A stretch of 64,000 bases of DNA from Liolophura sinensis (taxonomy: Eukaryota > Mollusca > Polyplacophora > Chitonida > Chitonidae). The stretch is from positions 10,812,163 through 10,876,162 of the forward strand of contig NC_088297.1 in assembly GCF_032854445.1 (NCBI RefSeq), written 5' to 3'. Shown here in pieces: positions 12,030 through 23,379 of this stretch; within the stretch, counting starts at the first letter, position 1, and each line of letters begins with the position of its first letter. Under the pieces are notes generated by a model, which ran no database searches, was not told the origin of the DNA, and saw nothing but the letters and a program-made list of their open reading frames with translations. Made by a program: the position numbers and the translations under genes.

Positions 12030-13135
12030 GCGCGCGGGATGATGTATCCAATTACAGACGAATATAACTGCAGCCTTCTCTGGCGAAAGTTTTGGGAAAA
12101 ATTGTCTATAAACGTCGATAAGAATATTGTACGGAAAATAATCTATTTATCCACGAAAATCCTGTCCTTAAACAAAATGACTCAACTGTTTTACAATTGA
12201 CAAAAATCGTTCATAATATATACTAGGGTACTGACACAGGTTCAGATGTTTGTCTTGTATTTCTTGACGTAATAAAGACCTTTGACAAAGTGTGACATGA
12301 AGGTTTATTATTCAAAATAAAGTAATTAGGCATTATAGGACGAGTATATTCTTGCATACAAATCTATTTAAGTGACCGCAAAATGAAAATTTACTTAAAT
12401 GGTGTAGACTCTGAACCTGAATATATTTATTCGGGAGTCCCCCAGGGCTCTGTATTAGGATTGTTGTTATTTTTAATATTTGTTAATGATATATTTATTG
12501 ATTTATTTATTTATTTGATTGATGTTTTACGCCGTACTCAAGAATGTTTCACTTAAACGACGTCGACAAGAATTATGCTGGGGGAAACTCACGGCCATCC
12601 GCAGGTTGCTGGCAGACCTTCCCACGTACGGCCGGAGAGGAAGCCAGCATGAGCTGGACTTGAACTCACAGCGACCGCATTGGTGAGAGACTCCTGGGTC
12701 ATTGCGCTGCGCTAGCGCGCTAACCAACTGAGCTACCGTTAATGATATAAATCTGAACATTGAATGTGATGTTAATGTTTTTGCTGACGACACCTCCCTT
12801 GCTGAACAGAACACAGATGTGTCGATTTCAGCAAAGAAAATTAACCGAGATTTACGCCGCATAGCCATGTGGGCGGATCAGTGGGTTGTTACTTTTGATA
12901 CCCAGAAAACTGTATCTATATATGTCTCTAAAAATAATCCAGCTCATAATAAACTCTATTTTCATGGTACTGAGGTGAAAAGCGTTCAATCCCATATGCA
13001 TCTTGCAACAGAATGTTAAATGGGACGACCATATTCGGACAATAGTAACAAACTGTAACATAAAACTAAGCATAATGGCTCGCATATGGCTCTGAAAATG
13101 AAGGTATGCAACACTATTTATTAAATTGCCCCGCA
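12030..13135 (+). pseudogene. Non-LTR retrotransposon (CR1/Jockey-type) reverse transcriptase fragment
   Basis: Decayed reverse-transcriptase reading on the plus strand with several stops and frameshifts. Readable pieces in order are SNYRRI and LAKVLGKIVYKR, NDSTVLQLTKIVHNIY, GSDVCLVFLDVIKTFDKV (motif A region), GVPQGSVLG (motif B region), and, after an inserted SINE, NVFADDTSL (catalytic FADD motif) and WDDHIRTIVTNCNIKLSIMAR. The order and motifs fit clades such as CR1, Jockey or Rex. 5' and 3' ends were not found. Confidence 0.85.
12494..12737 (-). mobile_element. SINE family A, full length, with 12-bp target duplication
   Basis: Antisense copy from the (TTTA)n tail to the tRNA-like head (GCTAACCAACTGAGCTACC). 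It is flanked by the perfect direct repeat GTTAATGATATA at 12482-12493 and 12738-12749. The insertion splits the reverse-transcriptase frame of the LINE just before its FADD motif, so the SINE is younger than the LINE. Confidence 0.95.
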
Positions 13136-14127
13136 TTTGCTGTTCAAAGGGGGCTCATGCTTAAATCATTTACAAATATTATCTCTCCCATCTTGGTTCC
13201 CAATGTCGGAAGAAATTATGTTATTCTAGTTCGTTAAGAGAATTATTCCCATGTTAGCCAGCCAATGGCATTAGTGCTTGTTTTAGGGCCGAGAGCAGTT
13301 TTCATTATCCTGAACTTATACTGCACTATTGCTGATATACCCCTTTGTATGATGGATTCGACTCATAGAGATGACCCTATTTTAATGTGTTTTGACTCGG
13401 GTCTAACGCAAATAAAATGATCAAGTCAGGTACGATATTTAGTAAGGACGTAAATAAGCTTGCCTTGTGTAAAATCGGAGTTATATTAATCACCACTTGC
13501 AGAATATTCAGAGTTGATAATATATGGATTGTCATTAACGAATAAGTATGAATAACAAAATTACGGGAGTTTATCGGAAGCGGCATTCTGATTACATGAG
13601 GCTTGTGAAGAGACTTTCCATTAAGGGGGGATAACCGTTACACGGATATTATGGCCACAAACGGTATTAAAAAAAAAACATTTGTGATTGACTGGCTATC
13701 ACGGGGATGATTCTGCTAACTCGGGGTAAAGTAATTTCCCCTGACTTACTGAACCAATGGGCATGTTGCATTCTAAATAACGGAATTTTTGATTGGGTCA
13801 CCAGCAAGAGGGAAAGAATTTAGTAAATAAATTCTCTGGTTTTTCTACATCGAAAACAAATGAGAATTATAAAACAATGACTGATTGGCAGTTCCGTTTA
13901 ATTAAAAACTGCCCAAGAATTTAGTTTTATTTCTTTGTTCACATTTTCCCCAGCGTGTTAACAGTAATTTAACGTAGTGGATTCTATGATGATCTGTTTA
14001 AGGGTTTAAGGCCGTAGCGGTGGTTGTTGTGTAGCCCGATACCGTTGAGCCTTGATTTGCAACGAGACAAGACGCGAAAATGCATGTGAAAATTTACATG
14101 AATCTTGTTTCGTTCCTCGTAATTCCA
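13136..14127. other. Intergenic, no gene seen
   Basis: No coding exon was recognised. The sequence at 14005-14058 (CCGTAGCGGTGGTTGTTGTG) recurs near 37943-37992, so an unclassified dispersed repeat ends here. Confidence 0.5.
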
Positions 14128-14373
14128 AATTGGTTAGCCCGCTAGTGCAGCGTAATGACCCAGGTGCCTCTCACCAATGCGGTCGCTGTGAGTTCAAATC
14201 CAGCGCATGATGGCTTCCTCTCCGGTCGTACGTGGGAAGGTTTTCCAGCAACCTGCGGATGGCAGTGGGTTTCTCCCGGGCTTTGCCCGGTTGCCTCCCA
14301 CCATAATGCTAGCCACCGTCATACAAGTGAAATATTTTTGGGTACGGCATAAAACACCAATCAAATAAATAAA
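14128..14373 (+). mobile_element. SINE family A
   Basis: Nearly full-length copy (head TTGGTTAGCCCGCTAGTGCA to GGGTACGGCATAAAACACC and (AAAT)n). It abuts the 3' end of the DIRS-like element. Confidence 0.9.
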
Positions 14374-17300
14374 TCTGACTATATCGGCCACGGAGGCAGA
14401 CAAATGTGCTGTACTGTCTTTCAGTAGAGCCTCTTCATGAGGACAATAGGATGTGCTTCGCTGCTGCGGGAATCTTGTACTCCGTGAATGGTCTGCCGAT
14501 ATGAGTACTGCGAGAAATCTCATCTTTGGAAGCTGCTGATCTGCGGATTTGAGAAGATTGCTCAGCAAATCTGTTCTGGGTAAAATCAAAGGACAATCGA
14601 TTAACATTCTCATCAATATTGAATACCAATACAGTGCTGACCACCATGGTACTATAACAATACCACAGATTCTTTCAGATTCTACTTTCTGTAGAACTCT
14701 GCCCAGAAAGTCAAATTGTGGAAAGGCATAGAACAATCTCCCTTCCCAACATGTAGTAAATGGGCTTACAGATTCTGACCCGTGGTCTGGTTTTCAAGAG
14801 AGATACAGCTTGATTTGAAAATTTAGCCTACCTGCAAATCGATCGACTTCTGGAAAGGAAAAGTTTTTACATATTACATCGAAAGAGCGAGGATTTAATT
14901 TCCACTCTAAATTATCATGTGGAGATCTCCTGGATTTATCAGTTTCAATATTATCAACTCCTGGGAGGTAGTTTGCAGTTAACCAAAATTGTCTTTCATT
15001 GACACCAAAGCAAAATATCCCTTGTGGTATTATTGCAGTGCTGTTTCCTATCCCCCATTTTGTTAATGTAGGCAACAGTTGTAGAATTGTCAGACAAAAG
15101 AATATGAACATCAGTTTGTTTTTTTACAAAGAGACTGAATAGCTAACCTAGCTTCCAATAGTTCCTTTACATTAATGTGTAAAGGCCGTTCTTCTGCCGA
15201 CCGTATTCCACTAGTTTTTACATTTCTGCAGTTAGTTAGTGACGACAGTTAGTGTGGGGACAGCTCTAGAGATACGATTATATGATAAACGGTTACTATC
15301 ACTCCACCACTTAATGTCATCGACACAATCCACAGTTAATGTTACCTTAGCATCAAAATCTTCCTGATTAATAGCTGAGCAATGAGTTTTAAAATTGTCA
15401 CACCTCCAATAATACAGATTGCCATATTGTACACCTGGGAATGCAGCCACTATTTTGCCAATTAGCTCAGGAACCGTCCCGATAGTGATTTTAACCATAT
15501 CCAAAACCTGACAAAAAACTTTAAAATCATATACCTTTTTCAAAGTCAGTCTCAGGGTCATGTCAGTGGAGTCCAACACAAAGTTGATATACACTGGGGA
15601 CTTTGTAGGGTTTAAAACAGATTTCTCACGATGTACAAAGCATCCCAACTTGGCAGACAGCTCTATTGTATCAGAAACACTGTCTCAACAATCTTGTTGG
15701 GTTGCACGAGATATGAAACAGTCATCTATAAAATTAGTGACCAGGAGACCTCGTTTTCTCGATAGTGAAAAAATAACTTTGGTGAGTTCAGTCAAACTCA
15801 CTGGAGTAGAAGCTATGCCATTTGGCGGATAAGCATGTTATAATCCCTTTTTATCCCTTTTTATTTAATGTTGTCCAGCCTATGGAAGCCATAAAACAAT
15901 TCGGAGACATTAAATTTAATGTTGTCCAGTCTATGGAAGCCATAAAACAATTCGGAGACATTAAATTTAATGTTGTCCAGTCTATGGAAGCCATAAAACA
16001 ATTCGGGAACATTAATTTTAATGTTGTCCAGTCTATGGAAGCCATAAAACAATTCGGGGACATTACATTTAATGTTGTCCAGTCTATGGAAGCCATAAAA
16101 GAATTCGGGAACATTAAATTTAATGTTGTCCAGTCTATGGAAGCCATAAAACAATTCGGGGACATTAAAGTTAATGTTGTCCAGTCTATGGAAGCCATAA
16201 AACAATTCGGAGACATTAAATTTAATGTTGTCCAGTCTATGGAAGCCATAAAACAATTCGGAGACATTAAATTTAATGTTGTCCAGTCTATGGAAGCCAT
16301 AAAACAATTCGGGAACATTAAATTTAATGTTGTCCAGTCTATGGAAGCCATAAAACAATTCGGGGACATTAAAGTTAATGTTGTCCAGTCTATGGAAGCC
16401 ATAAAACAATTCGGAGACATTAAATTTAATGTTGTCCAGTCTATGGAAGCCATAAAACAATTCGGAGACATTAAATTTAATGTTGTCCAGTCTATGGAAG
16501 CCATAAAACAATTCGGAGACATTAAATTTAATGTTGTCCAGTCTATGGAAGCCATAAAACAATTCGGGAACATTAAAGTTAATGTTGTCCAGTCTATGGA
16601 AGCCATAAAACAATTCGGAGACATTAAATTTAATGTTGTCCAGTTTAAGCCATAAAACAATTCGGAGACATTAAATTTAATGTTGTCCAGTCTATGGAAG
16701 CCATAAAACAATTGGGGGACATTAAATTTAATGTTGTCCAGTCTATGGAGGCCATAAAACAATTCGGGGACATTAAATTTAATGTTGTCCGAGGTGCCTC
16801 CATCTTGAAATGGCGGTATGTGTCATAATCATTTAATGACTTTAAATCTAGAAATGATTCAACCTCTTCATAACAAGTTTGTTCAATAACTCCCTTTTAT
16901 TATAAATTTTGAATTTCAGCACCACTATGTTTGCATTTCTCTTTAGAAAACTTATAAGGAGTTGGAGCCAGATTCTGTGATGGAGTAATATTAAACTCGA
17001 TCATATAAACACACGTTACCTACAAGATGTGTTAATTAGGAGTTAAGCTCTTCCAAAATTCGACACAATCTCTTAGTTTTCCAGCTTTAAGTTCACTCAT
17101 TTTCACTTGCAGAGAAGCATTGGTATTAGCCAAATAATGCTTGCAAGCATGGTCAGATAGACATACCTTGCGTTTATTTATTTCGGAGATCTCTTGTCAT
17201 GTTTCCTTCTTTTCTCCCAGTTTGAGCGCTATGGGCCGTTCTTTTTCCCGTAGAGGTTTGTCGGCTGACCCCTGTAAGCCAGGCTGTGGGACTGACGACC

Positions 17301-18045
17301 TCAAAAAAACCTTGCCCTGGTTAACATTTCGAGAGAAGACCTTAAAGCCCTGTGTTGCGACAACTCTATTAGTTTCATTGATGTCTTCAACTCTTTTTGT
17401 ACCAGTCTGAGCCAAACAAAGACAATGTGTCCTCAGGTTTGTTTGGGAATGCAGAACGCTGTTTGAATTTGTAATGTAAATCCGGTTTGATAAACTCACG
17501 GCGCCTGTGTTTCAACTCCTACAAAGCATTTGCTGTGAGTGCCAGCCAGCCCATTGCCAGGCGAATATTTTTCTTAACATTTTCGGCATTGGCCTGTAAA
17601 CGCTTGCTTTCGAACTGTAGCAAATTTTCTGTGAGAGTAATGACAGCAGAGGCCGATTTGACTAGTCTAAGGCCATTTTTTGCATCCTTAGTTCGACAGA
17701 ATGAGTGTTTGACCAAATTTCCACGTTTACCTTCGGATTTCCAATATCTGGACAAATACCTGGTCATTTGGACAATTATGTTCCTGAACATATTATTGAC
17801 GATTTAGCCTTCTTTTGCGATACTTCAGGCCCCATCCCTGCTGAATTAGCAAATCGTGATGCCAGACTGTCCAGGTGTTCATCACTATCGTTCTCTATGA
17901 CAGCGGCATTCTTATCAGTTTCACGGTCATCCAAGAGATCATAAATCTGCTCAATGATCAAATCGTCTTCCGTGCAAAATATTTTCTTTGCCCCAAGGCG
18001 ATCTTGCCCCAAGATGATCTTGACCACTTGCCCTGAAGCCATCAT
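14374..18045 (-). mobile_element. DIRS-like retrotransposon, decayed and truncated
   Basis: Minus-strand remnants in element order. First, a gag-like frame from MMASGQVVKIILGQ (18045), continuing in broken frames to about 17197. Next, the RT N-terminal part (KGVIEQTCYEEVESFLDLK and NDYDTYRHFKMEAPR, about 16930-16800), followed by the 51-bp minisatellite. Then the RT core with LVTNFIDDCFISRATQQ (about 15730) and REKSVLNPTKSPVYINFVLD (about 15620). Last come RNase H-side segments LTANYLPGVDNIETDKSRR and FPEVDRFAGRLNFQIKLY (14980-14810) and GIVIVPWWSALYWYS (about 14650). The KMEs, LPNG, IDD and PGVDN-type motifs fit DIRS-group elements. No tyrosine recombinase or terminal repeats were seen. Stops and frameshifts make it non-autonomous. 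Confidence 0.8.
15862..16790. repeat. 51-bp minisatellite (about 18 units) inside the DIRS-like RT
   Basis: About eighteen units of 51 bp containing GTTGTCCAGTCTATGGAAGC and AAAACAATTCGG, with few substitutions and one short unit near 16634-16681. Because 51 is divisible by three and the unit has no stop in several frames, long open frames exist on both strands. One minus-strand frame repeats TTLNLMSPNCFMASIDW, which continues directly from the RT sequence HFKMEAPR upstream and resembles the motif A segment (MASID) of DIRS reverse transcriptases. Confidence 0.93.
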
Positions 18046-18779
18046 GATTTACCTGCACTTTAGTTATAGACTTTTAACATGAATATGTGGCATTCACGTC
18101 TTTGGGTATTGTATCGGTTTGTCTTCGATGAAAAAAAACGACGTTTGTATAGGAGCAAGTATGGTAGCAAAGACACACAGACATAGTTGATGGGCGTGCT
18201 GCCATTCATCATTTGCTGAGTTATTCTCACATAACAGAGGCTATGATCTTGACCTTTACCATTCAGGCCTAAATAACTTAGTATGTTGTGTTGGCTTTCT
18301 TTTTATGCTGAAAAAACCCCACCCCGATCTACCATGCTAAAGCAGGTAAAGATGTTGTCATTCGCTAGCTGTATTGGGCATTTCAGAAAGAACCTTTATT
18401 CGAAATTAAACATAAATGTGGTCAATCTGTATAGAGCGTTTTGGAACGTAGTTTTAAACTTTATACAGTGTATAGTTAGAGTGGGTATTCGGTATATGGG
18501 GCCATGCAGAAAGCATTTGTACAGAAATTAACCATAGATGTCCTATTCTTCTTGCAGAGAAAATATTTATAAATAATGAAGACCGTATTTACAATTAGCT
18601 CCTCGCTGCATTTCATATCTTTACGAGTTTTTTCTTATTTGATTCGGTAAATCAGAACAAATGATGGCTAGCGTCCATCCAATATTGATTGATTCGCTCA
18701 TTTTCAAGAAAAGAAGGTGGTAAATAATTAGGGTAAATAATCCATATATTTCGTGCAGATATGTTCGCAAATCCATCAC

Positions 18780-19330
18780 ATATTTGTCGGCTACTATGGT
18801 TTTTATTCCTTTGAATTACTTTATTTAAACTTTGAACATATCACTGTAGCCTTGTTTGTCTTTTCAGTTTAGCAGGTCTAGTTTATGAATATTCTAATTT
18901 TTATGCATTACGCACGCTTAAAAAAACCCATTATATCCGGTTTGTTGTAGGGCAATATTAATGGAGCATTCAGACCATGTTGGTATAGTCTTTCTTTTCA
19001 GCTTAGTAGGTTTAATTTTGCTAATTAAATATTCAACTATGTTTATGCTTTACACACACTTTTAAATTCAGCCATCAGACAGCTTAATATAGGGTAGTAT
19101 ATCCAGAAAAAGTTAACTCCAATCAAAAACCTTGCAACTTAGCAGCTACATTTCATTTATGTTTTTATTTATTTGAACTCCGAACAAAGCCTTTTTTTCT
19201 CTTTAGTTTAATGAGTTTTGCTAATAAGTATTGAAATTTATTATTTTTGCACATGCTTTAAGAAAGCATTAGCCAGTGTGTTGGACAATAATCTAGAAAA
19301 GTTAACACTTATCACACCCAGCTTGGCGGC
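18780..19330. repeat. Three diverged tandem units (about 180 bp)
   Basis: Segments starting near 18850, 18985 and 19185 share TCTTTTCAGTTTAGCAGGT-like starts, a GAATATTC-like centre and CACGCTTAAA-like ends. They are old tandem copies of unknown origin. Confidence 0.45.
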
Positions 19331-19445
19331 TACGTAAAGTCTATTACTGTAACTATTTACACTGTGAAGAAACAAAGACATTTCAATATCATGTATTTGA
19401 TATAGGATGTGAGTAAAACATATAACTGAATCTATAAATATGATG

Positions 19446-19723
19446 GGGACTTCCGTGGCCAATGGGATCAGCACACCAGCCCGGCGCAATGACCCAGGAG
19501 CCTATCACCAATGCGGTTGCTTTTAGTTCAAGTCCAGCTCATACTGGCTTCCCCTCCGTCCGCACGTGAGAAGGTGTGACAGCAACTTGTGGATTTTTGT
19601 AGGTTTCCCCCGGGCTCTATCCGGCTTCTTCCCACAATAATGCACGTAGTGTAAGTTAAATATTCTTAAGTACGGCGTAAAACACCAATCAAATAAATAA
19701 ATAAATAAATAAATAAATAAATA
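19446..19723 (+). mobile_element. SINE family A, full length
   Basis: Head GACTTCCGTGGCCAATGGG, body, a TAAGTACGGCGTAAAACACC tail and a long (AAAT)n. Confidence 0.88.
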
Positions 19724-19816
19724 TAAATGTGGTTTTCTAAATAAGTATTCCTTTTTTCAGTGTGTAGTTACATTCACAAGCGATAACTACATGTAATTTG
19801 CCATGAAATTACCTGT

Positions 19817-20649
19817 CTACATTTGTACAACTTTGTTCAGAATGTCCATCTCAGATTTCAACAACTCCGTGAGTTTCTGCGTCTTGACCGAATCCCCATT
19901 GCTCATTCTCAAGTCTAGAGCACTCCAGATACGCCCCCCTATAAATAAAAATATTTAAAAAGCAGTGAAATATATGTTTAATTTCTATTCAGTGACCCTC
20001 AATGTGGTGGTAGAAGGGCTAGAGAACAAGAAGCACTTACGACCAACTTCTACAGAACAGCATGATATAAATAAGCGCATCCCATAGAAACTGGTTTCTG
20101 GAACCTAGGACGAATTGTCATTTTTGAAAAATATGAACTCTTTATGACTCTTTAAAGACTCGGTGTCAGTTCCCCAAATATGTCCACCATCAATCAGGCC
20201 ACGTGACATCGTCTGCTAGTCCACATTGGTGTCCACATAGCATTCCCTCACGGGCTGACTTTGTGTCCTGAATGACCAAGTCAAACTGACTGAATACCGT
20301 CCGAAATATGAGAGAACATCAAAAAACGAAATTAGAATGTACACAGGGTATCAGACTTATGCTTATATTTATTAGTGCTTTAATTATACGGTTTTATTTC
20401 AATTATTAAGAATGGAGCTAATGAAACAATGGCTATAAGTAAAACTCAACCAGTTTTGCACTGCAATTTTCAGAACACAGGCAGCAAACAACTCGTCTCA
20501 TGGTATAACTAAATTTATCAATCCATGTATAACTAACATTGCTTTACCCCAGCCATTATCTTGGAACTTGATCACAAGCCCATCCCGGGTCAATGACAGC
20601 ATTACTCCAGCTGAATATATCACAAAGGTAACTCTTCTCAAAACCAAAC
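19817..20649 (-). CDS. Possible 3' end of an unknown gene (two exons)
   Basis: Tentative. Candidate exon 20649-20548 (102 nt) has acceptor TTCGTCATGCAG and donor GTAAAG and reads LVLRRVTFVIYSAGV..LTRDGLVIKFQDNGWG. Candidate last exon 19938-19817 (122 nt) has acceptor TATTTATAG and reads GRIWSALDLRMSNGDSVKTQ followed by KLTELLKSEMDILNKVVQM and a stop. The two join in phase 1 without a stop, and the end looks like an amphipathic helix. No upstream exons were identified between 20.7 and 22.0 kb, and no family was recognised. This could equally be chance. Confidence 0.3.
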
Positions 20650-22709
20650 CTGCATGACGAACAAAAATTACATCATACTTAAAAACAGTGTTCATCTTGA
20701 AATTTATCAGAGCAGTGAAAAGATAAAGGATATGAGAATTAGCTGAGTCATCCTATTTGAAAATGGCGAGCTTTATGTAAGTTTGAGGGAAAGGACGTTA
20801 CACACGTGTTATATAAGTATTTTGTTGAAGTTCCATCGCGATTTGGGTTATTCCCTAATCTATTCCAAGTCAGGATCTATCGTAGGTTTCTCAAGAAGTC
20901 TAAAATATTTACAAGTAGAACACAGTTTCGCTGGTCATATAGAACATTCGAAAGTATTTATGACTAGCGGTTAGGATTAGCAGCAAAGTAGTAAGTCATT
21001 AAACCTCACTGTGTAAGCGTGTGTATGTACAACGCGAAAAAACGCATTATAGCATTTGGCTTTGATTATTCTGCGTTATTCTGAAAAAAAAAACACAATA
21101 AAACTAAATAGATATTAATCTTATGGTTACTACTTACTGCATCGCCATGGAGATTCCGGAGGATTCTTTAAAGATAAGGATGGTCTTTTAAAACCAATGT
21201 TAAAATGCTGTCATAGTTTGGTACTGAACAGTTTTGGGGTGAATGGGGACTGGGCAAACGCCATCTTTTTCACGTCAAAGATTCCATTCCCGGATCACAC
21301 TGATGACGCCACATTATAGACCGGTTGTCATACAATCATTTTTTGACGTAATAACAGGTCCTTCTTTACTCCAGCGTCACCTCACGGAATGAACTAATGC
21401 GCCTCCTGCCATCGTTTAGCACAAGTCGCTACCGCCTGTAGGTGTAATGTCGTAAGAAGAAGTAGACTTTGTCGAAAATGTCGACTGTATAACGTGCTGC
21501 TCTAGTTGAGAACTCGAGAACGCGAGATCAGACAAATCGTGCAATATTTTAGTCATTTTTGCACGAATTGTATCAAACCGCTGAGAGATTGGTAACGGTG
21601 TAACGCTGATTTAATAATCTTGCATTCTCTCGACTCGCGCGATTTATTACGAAAATATCTCGCGGTTTTTCTTTATCTCGAATCCAATAATCTCGTCCCA
21701 CCGCCTATATTAAAAGACGCAGCCTCACAACGCGATTGATCGCATTTGTCTATTACAGTAAGTAGTTTGTAAACGATTAGCGTAAAATGCCGTTTGAATA
21801 CAAGCTCAAAACATTTGTCCATCTTTTTCGCCATATTTCACACAAATTGAGTCGCGCTGCAGATATGCATGTTTGAGTAACAAATGCCAAACAATCCTCA
21901 TCCAGTGAAACACTCATACATCTTGCCTGGAATGATTGCATCCGAATGCGTTGAAAACCTGTCCACTGTCTGACAATGGGGACCTCCGGCAGCAGGACCT
22001 TGAGATCATTTTGAAAAACAATCAATTATATGTAAGTAAATGAATGTACGGTCCTTGGCACTTTGGTTTTTGGTTTCTAGTCTCACTGTAATTTGTTTTT
22101 AGTCCCTCTGTCATCTCTTTGACATTTGTATATTATTTTTTATCCCGTTCAAAAGGTTTTTCAAATTAATATTGTACCATAGACCAAAATACAAAAACTG
22201 ATCAATCCGGGTCTCTACATTTCGGGGAAAATTTCGTCAGTAAACTTGTCAAAGACTTCAACAAATAAATCTGACCAACATCGTTTAGATGAATCACTGT
22301 TTAACATTGCGTTGAAAAGCAATAAAAAAAACAAAAACAAAAAAAAAAAACAAAAAAAAAAAAAAAATCATCAAAACGGCATATACGGTTGAACCAGTGA
22401 AACTAAGCGGATGTCCCTATTTAATATTTGATTCCTTGGTAATATTTGTTTGCTTGGTTTTTTAAGAATGTTGAGCCAGAACTGTGACAGACTTAGCCGT
22501 GTACACAGTACTGTAAACTTTTTTGGTATATTATTTATGATTTTTACCCGGCTTCACAGCTCTTTTCGAACATTCAAACAGAGAAGCGGAGAGTTCATTT
22601 CTATTTTAAAACTTCCACCCTCTGATCTGAGCTCTAGCCTATCCCTTGGCGAAAAAGGTAAGTCATATTTATTGGATGTCTGTTAAAAACCCAAACAATT
22701 GCAAGGACA
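20650..22709. other. Intergenic, no gene recognised
   Basis: Contains an A-rich run at 22322-22368. An 82-codon minus frame at 21777-22025 has no recognisable domain or splice context. Nothing else stands out. Confidence 0.45.
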
Positions 22710-22945
22710 ACAAGGTACGTGTTCAAATCCGGCCTTGGGCAGAGAACTTGTGAAGCCGTAACAGTCGTTGACTTCCAGCAATGCGGTGCACGTATGGTGT
22801 ACGCCTCACATGGGCAAGCTCGTCACTAACTTGCCAAAGGTCGATGTTTTATAAACTCTGGTTTCCTGTGCACATAAAAGCGGGTATCGTGTAGCAGAGA
22901 AATTCTTGACTATATGGTGCTAAATATAACAATGTAACAAATAAA
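22710..22945 (+). mobile_element. tRNA-derived SINE, third family (family C-like)
   Basis: B-box-like GTTCAAATCCGGCC near the start, body with GTGTACGCCTCACATGGGC, and a TTCTTGACTATATGGTGCT-type tail with AAATAAATA. It resembles 59150-59318 in its tail. Confidence 0.6.
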
Positions 22946-23379
22946 TACTTGTTCCCGTTTTACCATTTTTATTTTAATCTGGTTTACAGAAAAGATATGG
23001 AGGAAAGTATGATTGGAATTTTCAACCCTCTCTTGAAAAGTTGAAACTTATAGCTAAAATCCAAGTGTGTTAAGTGGAATTGAAAACAATAAATCATTGT
23101 AACATATATTCATTGTGACATACACGCAACTCTAAAATCAAGGGGGAAAACTCCTTACTTTCTGCTCATGTAGGCTCATGTCAAAAGTACGCTTGGAGGC
23201 CGATGTTTTTTGTTGAACATGGATTAAAAATAATTTCTAAGACACTTGTCAGCCAAGCAAAAGCGTGAATTAAGCAAATGATCCAATTTTCACAAACTGG
23301 TTTTTATCGCCTTAAACTTATTATTTAAACTTATTATCAACGAAATTCGATAAAACTATAAATCGAATACTTGTAGACT

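Noticed and set aside
15822-16655. 277-codon plus-strand frame repeating NVVQSMEAIKQFGDIKF, and 250-303 codon minus frames
   Set aside because: All follow from a 51-bp tandem repeat without stops; several frames on both strands are open at once, and the sequence derives from a decayed retroelement.
21777-22025. 82-codon minus-strand frame
   Set aside because: No recognisable domain, splice context or neighbouring exon; not enough evidence.
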